In this document: piece by piece, positions 1 through 11,886 of the stretch | Numbering within the stretch: position 1 is the stretch's first letter | Layout: each line of letters opens with the position of its first letter | From: Microcebus murinus | Lineage: Eukaryota > Chordata > Mammalia > Primates > Cheirogaleidae | Assembly: GCF_040939455.1 (NCBI RefSeq) | Contig: NC_134116.1 | Location: forward strand, 69,643,900-69,707,899 | Direction: 5' to 3' | DNA length: 64,000 nucleotides | Made by a program: the position numbers and the translations under genes | Notes under the pieces: model-generated | Told to the model about the DNA's origin: nothing | Databases searched by the model: none | The model's input: the letters and a program-made list of their open reading frames with translations, nothing else

Positions 1-213
1 GATTATTAATAATTATGAAAGTAATTCATTTAGAGTAATCTAAAAAGCTTAAGAATCTTATTTTAGATTATCATAAAAATTTACATTCCCAGCAGTGGAA
101 GAACATCTTTCTTGATGTAACTAACTCATCACTGAGAAATACAGTACAACTATTTTATAGAAAGAGAATATTGTTGAATTTTTAAGCCTGTCAACTTTAA
201 AATTTTTTTTAAA
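1..213. other. AT-rich unique DNA, nothing recognised
   Basis: This stretch is A+T rich and has no repeat family, open frame or motif that I recognise. Confidence 0.5.
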
Positions 214-445
214 AAAACGATTGCAGCTTTATTAAGCTATAATTTACATACCATAAAATTTACCTGCTGTAAATGTATAAATGTATAAAATGATTTTAAG
301 AAATGTATAGAGTCATGCAGCCTTCACTGCATTGCAGTATTAGAACACTGGCACCCTAGAAAGTTCTCTCTTGCCCATTTGCAGTCAATCTATGTTCCCA
401 CCCTCAGCCCAGCAACCACTGATCTGCGTTTTAATCACGCCAACT
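214..445 (-). mobile_element. Old L1 (L1M-type) 3' fragment
   Basis: The text around 225-265 (TATAATTTACATACCATAAA) and the later part on 'cagcccagcaaccactgatct' read like the reverse complement of the 3' untranslated region of old mammalian L1 elements. It is diverged and has no open frame, TSD or visible tail. The subfamily is not assigned. Confidence 0.55.
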
Positions 446-1589
446 TTTAAATGTTGACCTCATTTTTCTATTTGAATTTATAGAAAAGACTCTTTTCTAC
501 CTTCTAAGTCATTTGTGTAGTTATAGATCCATTAAGTTGATCACCTTTAATCTTGGCTGTGGCCTCCATCCTCTTCGGCCCAATTTGACTAGCACTGGGT
601 TGTTCTGAGGTTTTGTGAGTTTTATAAGTTAACAATGCAGAGAAAATTATGCAGCCAGTTTTAGCACAGTGAACCACTTATTATCTTTGCACGCTTTGCA
701 CATATGGTACTTCTGAGTTAATTCCAAACTTAGGTATCTAAGAGGAAAAACATTTCGTGTTCATGGCAGGATGGAATAATAATTGTTGTCCTCCACTGCC
801 CTAGGGCTGTTCTCCAGAGAGCTGTCCTTCACTGCTACCTTCTCTGTCCCCCATTTGGTGATACTTCCTTTCTTACAGTCCCAAACACCATTTATGGGCT
901 GATTAGGTTTCAAACGATATTAACATATTTCAAGCTATGTATCCTTTTGCTTTTTCATCGTTAAAATATGGTTTCCGTGTGCTTTGTCTGCTTCATGGGT
1001 GAGATCCAATTATTTTATAATCTCTCTCTTCCTCTCTTCATGACGGGCCTCCCACTTGTCCTTTCATCATTACTATTCAAGATCTTTGAGGACTTTTTTT
1101 TTTTTATTACCTATTTCTTTCTTCCCAAGGAAAGAGACTTCATTGTGCATTTTAATATCCTGCTGTACAGCAAAGCTGCACCTGCGGGATTGTGTTCATT
1201 GAATGAGCATTGAATGCCTTTGTAATTCAGTGTTAAGATGCTGCTGGCTTTGGGATTCCAGAGAAAGTTGTGTATTCAGTGTCTAGCTGTCTCCTTTTTC
1301 TTGTTGTTCAAGGCCATCTCTAAACCAAGGACAAGGGTTGGTCTCACCTGTGAAGCATCTTGCAAGGTGGGAAAGAAAAACTGGTCTCTAGCTGAGTGTC
1401 AAAGGCCTTGGGCTTATTTCTAGGCACGATTCTGAGGCTGGTGAGGTACTGAGATTGCTTCCCAGGTATTTCTCCCTCCAATTTCCTGTCTGGGTGAGCT
1501 GCCCATCTGAAGAACTAAAGGATTTTTGGAGGAGAGTAGCTGCATTGAAGAGAATTATATGTAGATGACCCTTTTCAAAACCAATGGAA
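446..1589. other. Unique DNA, no gene recognised
   Basis: About 1.1 kb with only short chance open frames (for example 968-1213 and 1238-1423) that lack domain signatures. I see no splice-flanked exon, RNA gene or repeat. Confidence 0.5.
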
Positions 1590-1598
1590 CTGATTTAT

Positions 1599-1605
<7 letters not shown>
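1590..1605. repeat. TSD, left copy, of the 1606-1960 Alu
   Basis: The 16 bases are repeated perfectly at 1961-1976, immediately after the Alu 5' end. The left copy merges into the poly(T). Confidence 0.9.
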
Positions 1606-1641
<36 letters not shown>

Positions 1642-1960
1642 AGACAGAGTCTCACTTTGTTGCCCAGGCTAGAGTGAGTGCCGTGGCATCAGCCTGGCTC
1701 ACAGCAACCTCAATCTCCGGGGCTCAGTGATCCTACTGCCTCAGCCTCCCGAGTAGCTGGGACTACAGGCATGCGCCACCATGCCCGGCTAATTTTTTTT
1801 TTTTTTTGTATATATATTTTTAGTTGGTCAATTAATTTATTTCTATTTTTGGTAGAGACGGGGTCTCGCTCAGGCTGGTTTCGAACTCCTGACCTTGAGC
1901 AATCCGCCCGCCTCGGCCTCCCAAAGTGCTAGGATTACAGGCGTGAGCCACCACGCCCGG
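1606..1960 (-). mobile_element. Strepsirrhine-type Alu SINE
   Basis: A complete dimeric Alu in reverse orientation with its poly(A) tail as the T run at the left. The left and right arms and the end 'gtgagccaccacgcccgg' are clear. The linker before the right arm is extended, with 'agttggtcaattaattt', a form I associate with lemur Alus. A 16-bp TSD (CTGATTTATAGTTTTT) lies at 1590-1605 and 1961-1976. The long T run and perfect TSD suggest a fairly young insertion. Confidence 0.95.
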
Positions 1961-2166
1961 CTGATTTATAGTTTTTAAACCCCTTTCGGGGGGGCTTTAT
2001 TATATAGGTTTTATTTTAGTTATTTAATTTATCATATGAGTTCATTATAATTCATGACAACAGAAAATAATAATAACAAAATGGAAAAATTCTGTTCATT
2101 CCAGTGATTAAAGGCAAATCAAAACCTTGTATCTTTAACTGATATTTTCTTATTTTATCTACAACA

Positions 2167-2260
2167 GTGGCTCTTAAAGTTTGGGGGGGTCACACTCCCC
2201 TTTGAGAATCTTATGACTGCTATGACTGTATCCTCAGGAAAGTTCCACTTCTTAGGTGGG
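2167..2260. mobile_element. Possible hAT (MER-type) DNA transposon end
   Basis: The sequence opens CAGTGGCTCTTAAAG and continues with 'cccctttgagaatctta', which resembles the termini of old hAT-Charlie MER families that begin CAGTGGTTCTCAAA. No matching opposite end or 8-bp TSD is convincing, so this is a weak call. Confidence 0.35.
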
Positions 2261-3543
2261 GTAGCATTAAATATTTCTTTTATGTGCTTATCAGTGTTGA
2301 GTCTTTGATTCTCTTACTTTTTGAGGAGAATTTACATGTCCTTGATATTTACTCATCAAGTGACATAAATCAAATATTGTTTTAGATCATCTCTAATTTC
2401 CTTGCATTTTTAGTAGTGCTTTTCATGAAGCAATGAGGAGATTGAGCCCAGAAAGACAGATGAGAGGATGCATTCTGCCACCTGTGTTCATTCATGACTT
2501 TGATTATCAAAAGAAATTTCTGGTTCTTGACAAAATACTCCCTATTCATAAAGAAATTATCCAGTTCATTTGGCATGAGCCTGCTTTCTTTCACTTTCTG
2601 GGCCTTCTTTATCACAACAGAAAGTCTAGAGCTTTTCTGCACAAAGAAAGACACAAATATGTGGTCCATCTTCATCCCACCTCTGCTTCCTTTTTTCTCC
2701 TCTTTCTTCCTTTACACCTTAATTTATTCCTGTCATTTGAGCCTTTAATAAGTGTGAGACAATTCCACCTTTCTTCTCATGTAATTCTTTCACCTGCAGG
2801 GAATCATATTCCTGGCTTTTAAATTGTCCCTTGTTGTGCAAGAAATGCTCTCCAAGCCTCTTCATCATCTTGTCCTTTGCAGTACATTTTCAAAATATTG
2901 GTTCTGGAGCCTCTAGGGGGGTCCATGAATGTGTCCCAGTAATGACATTTGTTTTAATATCCTTGAAAAACTGTAAGTAAAGTATAATTATTGCTTAAAA
3001 ACTTTTTCCTTAAAAAGGAATCGATTTTAGAGCCAGTAAGTGTGTAGCTAGTAACCATGCGTGGCAGTTAGTGTGGATCTAGTGAAGGTCTCCATTTCTT
3101 AGCTGGTTTATCACTCAGCGGAACACCCGGAGCTGAGAGCCCCTGGTTTCAACCATTGTGTAGCTTTAAATAGGTTTTATTTTAAGCCATATCTTGTTAA
3201 TTTAATATTCATGACCATGGGTTAAATATAGGAAGTTAACAAGAAGCAGAATGTAAAATGATGATAATGCCATTTTTTTATAAACCACATTAAGGTGTTT
3301 CTAGCACTTAAGAAAATAATACTTAAAAGAAAACATAATGATAACTTTATCCAATGTAGTTTTTATTGACTGAGATTAAAACTATCTACTTTGGCTATTA
3401 GTCAATAAGATGATTAGGGAGTATAAAATTTTTATCAGGTTAAAAGAGGCAGATTTTTAAAAATGTTATAACATATATTTTAATTTTTCTTTATTTTATT
3501 ATAGATTTGATTTTAATACCAAATATAGTCATTTAAAAAATTT
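2261..3543. other. Unique DNA, no gene recognised
   Basis: About 1.3 kb with overlapping chance open frames on both strands around 2382-2822, none with recognisable protein character. A segment near 3120-3165 ends in a hAT-like 'ccctggtttcaaccattg', but no partner could be assigned. Confidence 0.45.
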
Positions 3544-3641
3544 AAATGTAGTTGCAGCTACTCAGAAGGCTTAGGTGGGAGGATCACTTGAGCCCAGAAG
3601 TTTGAGACCAGTCTGGGCAACATAGTAAGACCTAGTCTCAA
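3544..3641 (+). mobile_element. Alu monomer (FLAM-like) fragment
   Basis: About 95 bases match one Alu/7SL arm: 'agctactcagaaggcttaggtgggaggatcacttgag' in pieces, then 'gagaccagtctgggcaacat' and 'agtctca'. Only one arm is present, so it is a free left monomer or a truncated Alu. Its tail has become an (AAT)n microsatellite. Confidence 0.75.
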
Positions 3642-3668
3642 AATAATAATAATAAAATAATAATAATT
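3641..3668. repeat. (AAT)n microsatellite in Alu tail
   Basis: Eight or so AAT units, some with an extra A, directly follow the Alu monomer. It probably grew from the original A-rich tail. Confidence 0.85.
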
Positions 3669-4794
3669 TTTATGCCCAAATCATATATTTACCTTATAAA
3701 TTAAAATTAATTGAAAATATACAACATATTGATTGGGAAGAACAAATTTTATTTTTATATTTCATAAATATTATCTAAGTTCTATTAGTATATTTCTAAT
3801 TTAAAATATTTTATTTAAAATAACTAAAAAAGTATCACAATTATTTAAAAATTCCTCAAGGTGTTCAAGGTTAAATAGTTCTATAAAGAAATTCTTGGGA
3901 GGGGGAAAGGATTGCAGACATAAGGACCTGGATTATAGCAGGGTGATTGAATGCTGATGTGCTGGCAATGAATTTGGCAATGTCATGGACCTCAGGATCT
4001 CTAACTTGGTACTTTGCTTTTATCAGGTGCCTGGTGTATGTATGTTCACTAAAGGAATTTATGTACAGTGTTTTCTTCATTTAAGAAAATGGAAGTCATA
4101 CTCCAATATATGGAAACTTAACTGGGCAACTTGTAGCCACCATGGGAGCCGTTGGCTGGGAGATTCATTATAGCAGTTATCCTTTCACCAGTCCAAGAGA
4201 TAGTACTGAATGAAGTGTTGGTTTTATTCACATAATGACTTCTGTCAATCTAAATGAAAAATGTGCCTACTTTGTTATTCCTAGCCAACTTATATAATTT
4301 GCCAATCTGTTCCAAATAAGGTACACGGCCAACTTTCAAAGTGAGCTGTGCGAGCAGTTCTTCCTCCACTGTGTTCAAGAATAAGACCAATTACATATTT
4401 AAGGGTTTGATATAGAAGTGGGGATTTTAAGAACATCTCATGACACAGTCTGTTAATAGTTTTGAGACACCAATACCATTTTTGTTCCTTATTCAGGAAG
4501 GCTTAATTATCAACGATATTGACAATACCTTTCTCTCTAAATCCACATTTTTTTTTTCTTTTGACTTTCCTTATTTTCAAGCTTTCTTATTCAGTTCATG
4601 CCTATTTTGTGTGGCCTGGGCTCTTGACCAATATGCAAAGGATATGCAGATGGTAGAATTTATAGAATTTAGTGACTGGTTGATTGTGGGGAAGGACAGG
4701 GAGAAGTGAAGAAAAGGAAAAGGAAAGAGAAGATATCTCAGATGAGGGATATGCCTTGGGCAGCAAGCTGGAGAGTAGTGATATTAAAAGTTAA
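3669..4794. other. AT-rich unique DNA, no gene recognised
   Basis: The first 200 bases are extremely A+T rich. The remainder has only short chance open frames (3871-4080, 3985-4173, 4440-4709) without recognisable domains. Confidence 0.5.
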
Positions 4795-5068
4795 ATAATA
4801 TAATGAGCATAACAACTACTAAGAGGTATTCAGCAGTTTGCCATGTGCTAGGGACTATATTAAGCTCTTCATGTACATTATAAAATTTAATCCTCACACT
4901 AACCCTATGTAAAATTTATATCAGGTTAATGAAGGCATATAGAAATACTTGTTTTTTTCTCTTTTGCAGATGAGGAAACTGAGATTTAGAGGGGCTTTAT
5001 AATATGTTCAATATCACACAGCTAGAAAATAACTCAAGAGCCAGAACTCATATGCTGTTGCCTTCCAG
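4795..5068 (-). mobile_element. MIR SINE, full span with an internal insertion
   Basis: The core reads as the reverse complement of MIR: 'ccatgtgctagggactat', 'ttaatcctcacactaaccct', then 'cagatgaggaaactgag' and 'atcacacagctag'. Between the two halves sit about 45 extra bases (around 4920-4965). MIR is an ancient tRNA-derived SINE fixed early in mammalian evolution. Confidence 0.85.
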
Positions 5069-5109
5069 TGGGAAAAATGAAGCAGATTTAGAGTTGTATA
5101 CAGTGAACA

Positions 5110-5260
5110 GTATCACATGCTGCTAAGAAATTAAATAAAATAAGGACTATTAAGTATTGGCAAGTAGGAAAGATGGTGAGAGGATATTCTAGGCAAAGGG
5201 AGCAGCATGGGATATCGCTCTGGGATAGGAAAGCTGAGTGATCCATCCAGAATGATGATG
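5110..5260 (-). mobile_element. Possible L2 LINE fragment
   Basis: The phrase 'ttctaggcaaagggagcagcatg' resembles the reverse complement of L2 ('attccaggcagagggaacagcatg'). The match is short and diverged. Confidence 0.35.
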
Positions 5261-5404
5261 GATATGTTGTTGCATTTGGGGAGGGGGGGTGCCCAGGACA
5301 TAGGAACATGGATAAATATGAAAAGTAGGTGGAAAATAATGCCAGTAGTAGGGGGAGTGGATAGCTAGTGATGGGAATGGGATGGAGGACCCAGATGAAC
5401 AAAA

Positions 5405-7196
5405 CTCATAGCAGCCTTCACCTTCTTACTGTCAGCTTTGAGTGCTGACAGTGACACACATCGCACTAGCAGTAGTGGCTATTTTCTTTATCTGCCTTGA
5501 CTCCTATGTCATACATATTTATATCTCTACTATGTCATGACTGAAATAAATTTTCTAGACTAACTTTATCAATATATAGAGAATCAAACAGAGGAGGCAT
5601 CTCTGAAGTTTGGTTTGCCATTTTCCATTTTATGCCCAAATGTGGATTAGAAGTTGAAGATCAGTCCCTTGTCACATAGAAAGACAAGACGAGTAAGGCA
5701 TGGGTCCTGCCCCAACACACTTAGAGTACAGCACAAGAGACCAGCATTTCAAGAAATGATCTAATGCTGTGTATTGAGTGCCCGTGGAGGTCCTACTGAG
5801 TTGAGGGACTGGCTGTTGGCTGGGGACCAAGACAATGCCATGATCAGGAGGTCTGTATCGCCCAGCCCTGCTGTTTCTCTGAGCTTTCACTAGCCTCATG
5901 GGAGCATCCTCCTGCCATCTTCCCTTTCCCTGCATTTCCCGGAATCCGGTGAGTCGTTCCATGGCTCACCCCGTCTGCCCCAGAAACGATCTAGGAATCT
6001 ATTTCTCCCCTCCTCCTTGCATGTGCTCAGCCTCTCGCTCTGGGCCTGGACCTTTGCGGAGGTTCCCTACTAGCTGGTCTGTTTGCATCTTGTCCCTTTC
6101 CCCTCCGACCTATCTTCCGTGCTGTCCCCAGGAGACCGACCCTAAGACCCAGAGCTGATTAGGCCATCGTCCCCCTTTCATCCCACTTTGGCATGTACAA
6201 TCCTTCGAGATGTGGGCCTCTTCTCCATTTCCATCTGCATTTCTTGCAGTTTTCCCCCCAGTCTCAGTTCTCCCAATAGCTCACCGTTTCTAACCCCAAG
6301 TGTCTGTGCAGTCCCTTTCCCTCTGCTTGATTGCTCTCCAGCTGGTCTTCCTGGTGACTTTTCTCAGAAGACAAGCTCCCTGGCGTATTTAGACGGCATC
6401 CCTGTGAGGAGAGAACCAGCATGCTCGTGAGGCCATAGGCCAACAACTTGTGCTCTGAGAATTTTCATCCAGAAAGCCCTGAACGTCCAGACCCAAAAAG
6501 AACTATTTTCTCTTTTGTCTTTATACTTCACCAGACCAATAAATGTTAAATAACTTTCCTCACCATGTCGATAAACCTACAACTATTATGTCACTCCATT
6601 CTTAAGTGAAGCCTCCTTTATGGTGTATTGCAGAGCATTTCACAGTTTATAAAGGCAAAGTGCATTGAATTTTTTTTTAATGATCTTTTCATTATTTATT
6701 TAAACAATTTTTTTTTTAAAAATAGTACTAGGTTATCAACCTAACGTTCATTCTCACAAAGCATGTGGCACACTTGGGGAACATGGTAATTGAAAACACA
6801 CATCTGGATTACTAAAATGTGTTAATCCTCTCCAGTTGATCTTAAATAATGATTAGTCACCAGCAGAGTAAAAAGCTTTGGTTCCCTCATGCTGCCAAGG
6901 GGAGATCAAAGTGCTATCAAACTTTCCCACCAGCTATGGTCAGAGTCACTCTTGTACCAGAGGAAAGAAGATTCTGTCTTGCTTTGTATTTGCAATGTTG
7001 GAGAGAAAAAAAGAAAATCAAACTGGGCTGGATGTTATTAGTGTGAGAAAAGAGTCGGGGCCTCAGAAACAAAAAGGACATTAAGAGAAATGAAATAACC
7101 AAAACTGCCCATTGCACGTTTCTTGGTACAAAGAAAAAAAGAAGATGCTTTTGCCAGAGAGTGGAGGTGGAAAGAAGAGAGTGACAGGAAACTTTA
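5405..7196. other. Unique DNA, no gene recognised
   Basis: About 1.8 kb, pyrimidine-rich at 5890-6380. Overlapping chance frames occur (5672-5962, 5898-6158, 6188-6430, 6917-7351) on both strands, with composition driven by C+T runs and no domain signatures. No transposable element is recognised. Confidence 0.45.
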
Positions 7197-7260
7197 AGCA
7201 AATGGGGTTTGCAATGTTTTGCAACCTTTTGCAATGTTCCCATTTGCAAATGGGGTTCCT
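7197..7260. repeat. Micro-repeat cluster with a 16-bp palindrome
   Basis: The 12-mer GCAAATGGGGTT occurs at 7198-7209 and 7246-7257. Between them TTTGCAA-type words recur, and 7239-7254 is a perfect palindrome, CCCATTTGCAAATGGG. The function is unknown. Confidence 0.75.
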
Positions 7261-10200
7261 GTTGGTGGACAGTCCCGCAGAGAAGCGGGAATGGAATGGA
7301 ATGATTGAGAGCTGCCCAGGAAAGATGTAGACAGGCTGAACTTGGAATCAAGATTCTGTTTCCAAAGCCAGAGTTACATTAACTGCACAAAGCACATGGG
7401 AAAGCGTGTGCTGCTCTCTAGGCCTAACAGGCCAGTGGGTGTCCACATCATTGGGTCTGCGTCTCCTGGGTTGCCCAGCTGCTTACAATGTGATGCTTCC
7501 TGGTGAGGCAGGGAAGAGCTTGCATATTTAATCATAGAGCTGTGAGATTTTCCACAGGAAGAGTGGTTTGAGGTGGGACAGAAATCAGGCCTGTGGAAGA
7601 TACTAGAAAAAAAATAATAAAACTTGCTTCTGAAGTGTATCAATGAGTCTGGCAAAAGCCATTTTGAACTAGTTTCAGACTTTTTTCTTCCAACTTGCAT
7701 ATATAAATAGCACCTATGGTGGTAAGTAGATTGAGAGAGTTTTTTGTTTTTTTTTTACAGATATAGAATAAAATTTTGCTTCTTTTATTGGCTATTGATA
7801 CTTCATCTATTTTTTAAAAAGTATTCTGAAAAATTTAGAAACTGTAGGATGGTTGAAATAGCTACGAGAGCTGGGAAGGAGTATACTGTGCACTAGAAAG
7901 GTAGACTAAGAATAGTTTAGCATTCTCCAGTTATTATGAGCTAAGACATAAATGGAAATGTGGTTGTCATGGGGATTATTTGCAGTAGGATAAAGTATTT
8001 TGGCTTGTCAAGAGACACGGATCTTTTCCTAGCGCTGATGTGAAGGTTCCAGTCTCCGCAGCTTGTCAGGGTACCTGGGGCACCTGGCACGTCCCACAGA
8101 CCGGCCAGCTGGCACTGCCCCGGCCGCCGGCTTGCTGGCACAAGGCTGCCTGCTCTCCTGCAGGGCACGTGTGCCATCTTACAACTGCCTTCCCGGGGGT
8201 CCTGGAACTGTTTCCTTGCACCAGTTCTTCCCCACTATGGAAAAAGGTCCTGTCCTTTCCTTCTCCACAGCATAGATAAGGCCAAATCCTGACATTTAAC
8301 TAAGCTTTCAGGAAGGCTTTTACATAAAGGAAAAGTAAGTCTGGACCCTGTGCGGGGACACTCCTGAAGTCCAGAAGCCACTTCCTCTTCTGCACTGTGG
8401 CGGGGGGGGGGGCACACCTGCTCACAGTGGGAGCGCCCCTCATTGCATGTCCTCATCCCTCCCTGGGCTAGGGCCCCAGCCCCCAGCGCCTCCTCTCCAA
8501 GGACAAAGAGGGTCTGCCTCCAAGCAAGCAGTCTGCAGAGCCGCAACTCATCTAAGACACCCTTTAATTATTTTGCGGGGCAGCTCCCTCCTCCTGGTCA
8601 TCAGCCCCCCATTCTAGAATCAGTGATGCATTCGTTTTTTCTCTGCACAACCACAAGGCCCTCAAAATGTTTCCCTACCATACATGAGCAATCGGTTTCC
8701 AAAGGTGGATCTGAGTCTTCATTTATGATGAAACAAGAAGAGCACATGTAACTTGACTGTTTTCCTGCATCACGTTTTAAAAATACATTGTAGTTTAGAC
8801 CTAGCTAGAGCATCCTTTATACATGGGCACTCTGGTACTACCCAAGGACTCCCCCTAACATTTTTGGTAAAAACAAAGCCACAGGTTTTGTGTCTCGTGC
8901 TCTCCTGTCCCTGACCACCTTCACTGCCTTTGCCTTGTTTGCCAAAAGGGCTTTGTCACCGTCCCTGCCTGGGGAATAGTATATCCACAGCACAGTGGAT
9001 GTCTCCAGGATTGATGATTGAGTTTTCCCTTGTCCACCACCAACCAAGCCCTTTCCTTGTGAGACAAGAGTGAGGGGCAGTGAGGAGCAAATCGCCTGTA
9101 GGAGTCTTTCTATACTTTCTAGTCGGCACCTAGCAGTCCACTATGGCCTGTCTCCCAGTCCCATCTTCACACGTCTATACTGTCATTGGGCTGCAATTTC
9201 TTACAAGCAGAGGATGTTTTTTTTTTTTCTTCCATGTTTCTCTGCCACACAATGCTTGCCTTTAAGACATGCTCAGAAAATGATCACCAAACTGATACCG
9301 AACACTATTTCCTAACTCTTTGTTAATTGCAAGGTGGGGAAAGAGATCACAAGCTTCTTTGCAAGTGCTTATTTCCCTTCCAGCAGCACCTATGCTGAAA
9401 GAATAATGCTCTATTTTGTTGTGTACTTTGCATTCCATTTGTGTGACATGCAAACAATCTCTATCATGTAGAGTGTTTGAAAAGCTGTCCAGGAAGCATT
9501 TCTTTAAAGATGAAGTGGGAGGCCCGGATGTTGTCTGATGCAGACCTCTTCTGGGACCGATTCCTTCTCTGTGTCTGCTTTGTTGCAACACCTGAGTTCA
9601 GCTGAGGTGTTCGGGACCCCAGGGGACCCCAAGATTGTATAGAAGTAGACTCCAGAGAGCTGGTGCGGGTGGTGTTTTAAATCACAGAAACAGCTCCAGA
9701 CATTGACTTGGTTTGCTGAAGGAACTAATTAAATAACACTAATAACTCGCAAACAGTGATGTCAGATGGGTACAGGCACCCTGGCTGCTGAGCTGAATGG
9801 GGAAGAAAGAAAACAAGGAACATAGCCCTAATCGTAACTGATGAAGGAGGAGCCTTCTATACCTCATGTCGATTAATAACAAGGATTTTTATTAAAAGCA
9901 TCTAATCCTATGCTGGGTACCACAAGATGTGGTTTGTGTAGATACTTTTCTTTAAAAAGAAGTAATCTATTTTATTACTGGGTAACTGATTGAAAATAAA
10001 TCGTATGCAATGGAATATTTTCTTTTGGGTTCCTGTCTGTCTGTTCAAAGTGGCCAGAAGTCCCAGAAATAGGAATGCAAGGAAAGATGAAGGAAGAGTT
10101 TCAGAAGTTAGTGTGCTCCTGTCCCGCCACGTGCCCCTCCACTTTGCCCTTTTCAAACCTTCCGTCGCCTTCCCTCCTCGGGAGCTGGCTGTGCTCTGTG

Positions 10201-10523
10201 GTGCTTTCTTGGATTACCCCAGCTATAATTGTGCTTGACAACATTCAGGATATTGGTAGTTGTTTCCTCAGTTACAAGGCATAGTGTGCAGTGATTTAGG
10301 AGCTTGGTTTCTGATAGACAAAATTAGGGTAACTTGTAGCAAACGTGACCATTCATGAGAATGTCATGGTTGAAGCTTTAAAGATAATTATTGATGGACG
10401 TTTCTGCCTTTGGGGACAGTGGTATGGAGCTGGCTTCCAAACTTTATTCTTGTTAGTAAATTTTTTCTTGACTAAAGTCATTTTCAGAATATGTGCAGTA
10501 TAATTTTTGTTCAAAATTAAAAT
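7261..10523. other. Unique DNA, no gene recognised
   Basis: About 3.3 kb without a recognised repeat. The part at 8040-8560 is richer in G+C and includes an uninterrupted G run at 8402-8412. Chance frames (8040-8279, 8235-8546, 8443-8751, 9262-9591) overlap on opposite strands and show no family signature. No convincing exon was found. Confidence 0.45.
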
Positions 10524-10532
10524 AAGCAACCT

Positions 10533-10824
10533 GTGGCCAGTGCAGAGGGCTCATGCCTGTAATCCTAGCCCTCTGGGAGGCCAAGGCAGGAGGATCGCTT
10601 GAGCTCAGGAGTTTGAGACCAGCCTGAGCAAGAGCGAGACCCTATCTCTACAGAAAATAGAAAAATTAGCCAGGTGTGGTAATGTGCACCAGTAATCCCA
10701 GCTACCTGGGAGGCTGAGGCAAGAGGATTGTTTGAGCCCAGGAGTTGGAGGTTGCAGTCAGCTACAGTGATGCCACTGCACTCTAGCCAGGGTGACTGAG
10801 CAAGACTCTGTCTCAAAAAAGCAA
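10533..10824 (+). mobile_element. Alu SINE, older type
   Basis: A complete dimeric Alu in forward orientation. 'agcctgagcaagagcgagaccc' is a left-arm end common in strepsirrhine Alus; the right arm ends 'gactctgtctca' with a short A-rich tail. A 9-bp TSD (AAGCAACCT) lies at 10524-10532 and 10825-10833. It lacks the TA-rich linker and has many substitutions, so it is older than the 17863 and 41190 copies. Confidence 0.93.
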
Positions 10825-10833
10825 AAGCAACCT

Positions 10834-11796
10834 ATGCATTATATAAGTTATGTAAAAAGATCTAGAAAAGACCCCAACAAATTGATAATGGACAGTAAAA
10901 AACGTGGGATTAAAATCTATAAAGGGTTTATTTGCTTTATAGCATTTGAATTATTCACAATATAAATGTCTTTTAAATATAAAGATAAAAGGTAAAAGTA
11001 TCTAAAGACAACTTTTAGACTATGTAGGCTTTTGTTTCAAATTTCTGTGGGAAAAAAGTAAGTATTTTTTATTTATATAATTTTGAGATAAAAATCATTA
11101 TTTGATAAAAATATTACTTTAGGCATCCTTGGGCATATTTAGAGTATCTAAGTTTTCTAAAAGTGGATACTTTAAGAAAACATCAGTTATTAGTAATTTA
11201 TTTTTGGCAATAAAGTGATAATGAGAACTTTGTTTTCCTTGAAAGATGATACGTATTTATGGGGTGGTTTTGTTTTCACAGCTTTATCTTGATTTATATA
11301 ATCACATGACATTTTTTTTGAAAATGGAATGATAATTTTATTTTGGATGGGCAAGTGGTATATATAAGTCTATCTGCAGAATAGTTAAAGAACTACACTG
11401 GGTGGCATATAACCGATAGTAGTGAAGACCATTTTGCATTGGCTTGCTGCTCTCCCTTCAGTTTTCACGCACCTGTCTGGTTTTCATTTTTTCTTAAATG
11501 TGACATACTGATCCCTTGTTCATAGCCTTTCTTATAGAGATTTCGTGGGAGCCTAGATAATGGCAGAGTGATTGTAGAGAACTAGCTATAATAATTAACT
11601 TCTTGTAAAGTGCAGTTCTTCAGGACAAATCTTGAAATAGAGTTACTATTTCCAGATCTGGGCTTTTATCGCCTGGCTTTGTGATTCAGTTCCTTCCATT
11701 CCTGAGCTGTCAGCTTAGTGATTCTTCCAAGAAGGCTTCCAAAACTTTGTATTTACTTATTGTCTCTTCTTTTTAGCCATTTCTTTTCATCAGACC
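10834..11796. other. AT-rich unique DNA
   Basis: Nearly 1 kb of A+T-rich sequence with no open frame of note and no recognised repeat. Confidence 0.5.
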
Positions 11797-11857
<61 letters not shown>

Positions 11858-11886
11858 CACACAAACACACACACACACACACACAT
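11797..11886. repeat. Compound (TA)n/(CA)n microsatellite
   Basis: A (TA)n tract of about 60 bases, broken by TG and CA steps, passes into a (CA)n tract. Long alternating purine-pyrimidine DNA of this kind is usually length-polymorphic. Confidence 0.95.

Noticed and set aside
2167..3165. A complete 1-kb hAT element joining the CAGTGGCTC end at 2167 to the TTCAACCATTG end near 3163
   Set aside because: The ends are not good inverted repeats and the flanks show no 8-bp duplication.
8402..8412. G11 run in a G+C-richer patch, as a promoter or CpG island
   Set aside because: CpG density is low around it and there is no other promoter evidence.
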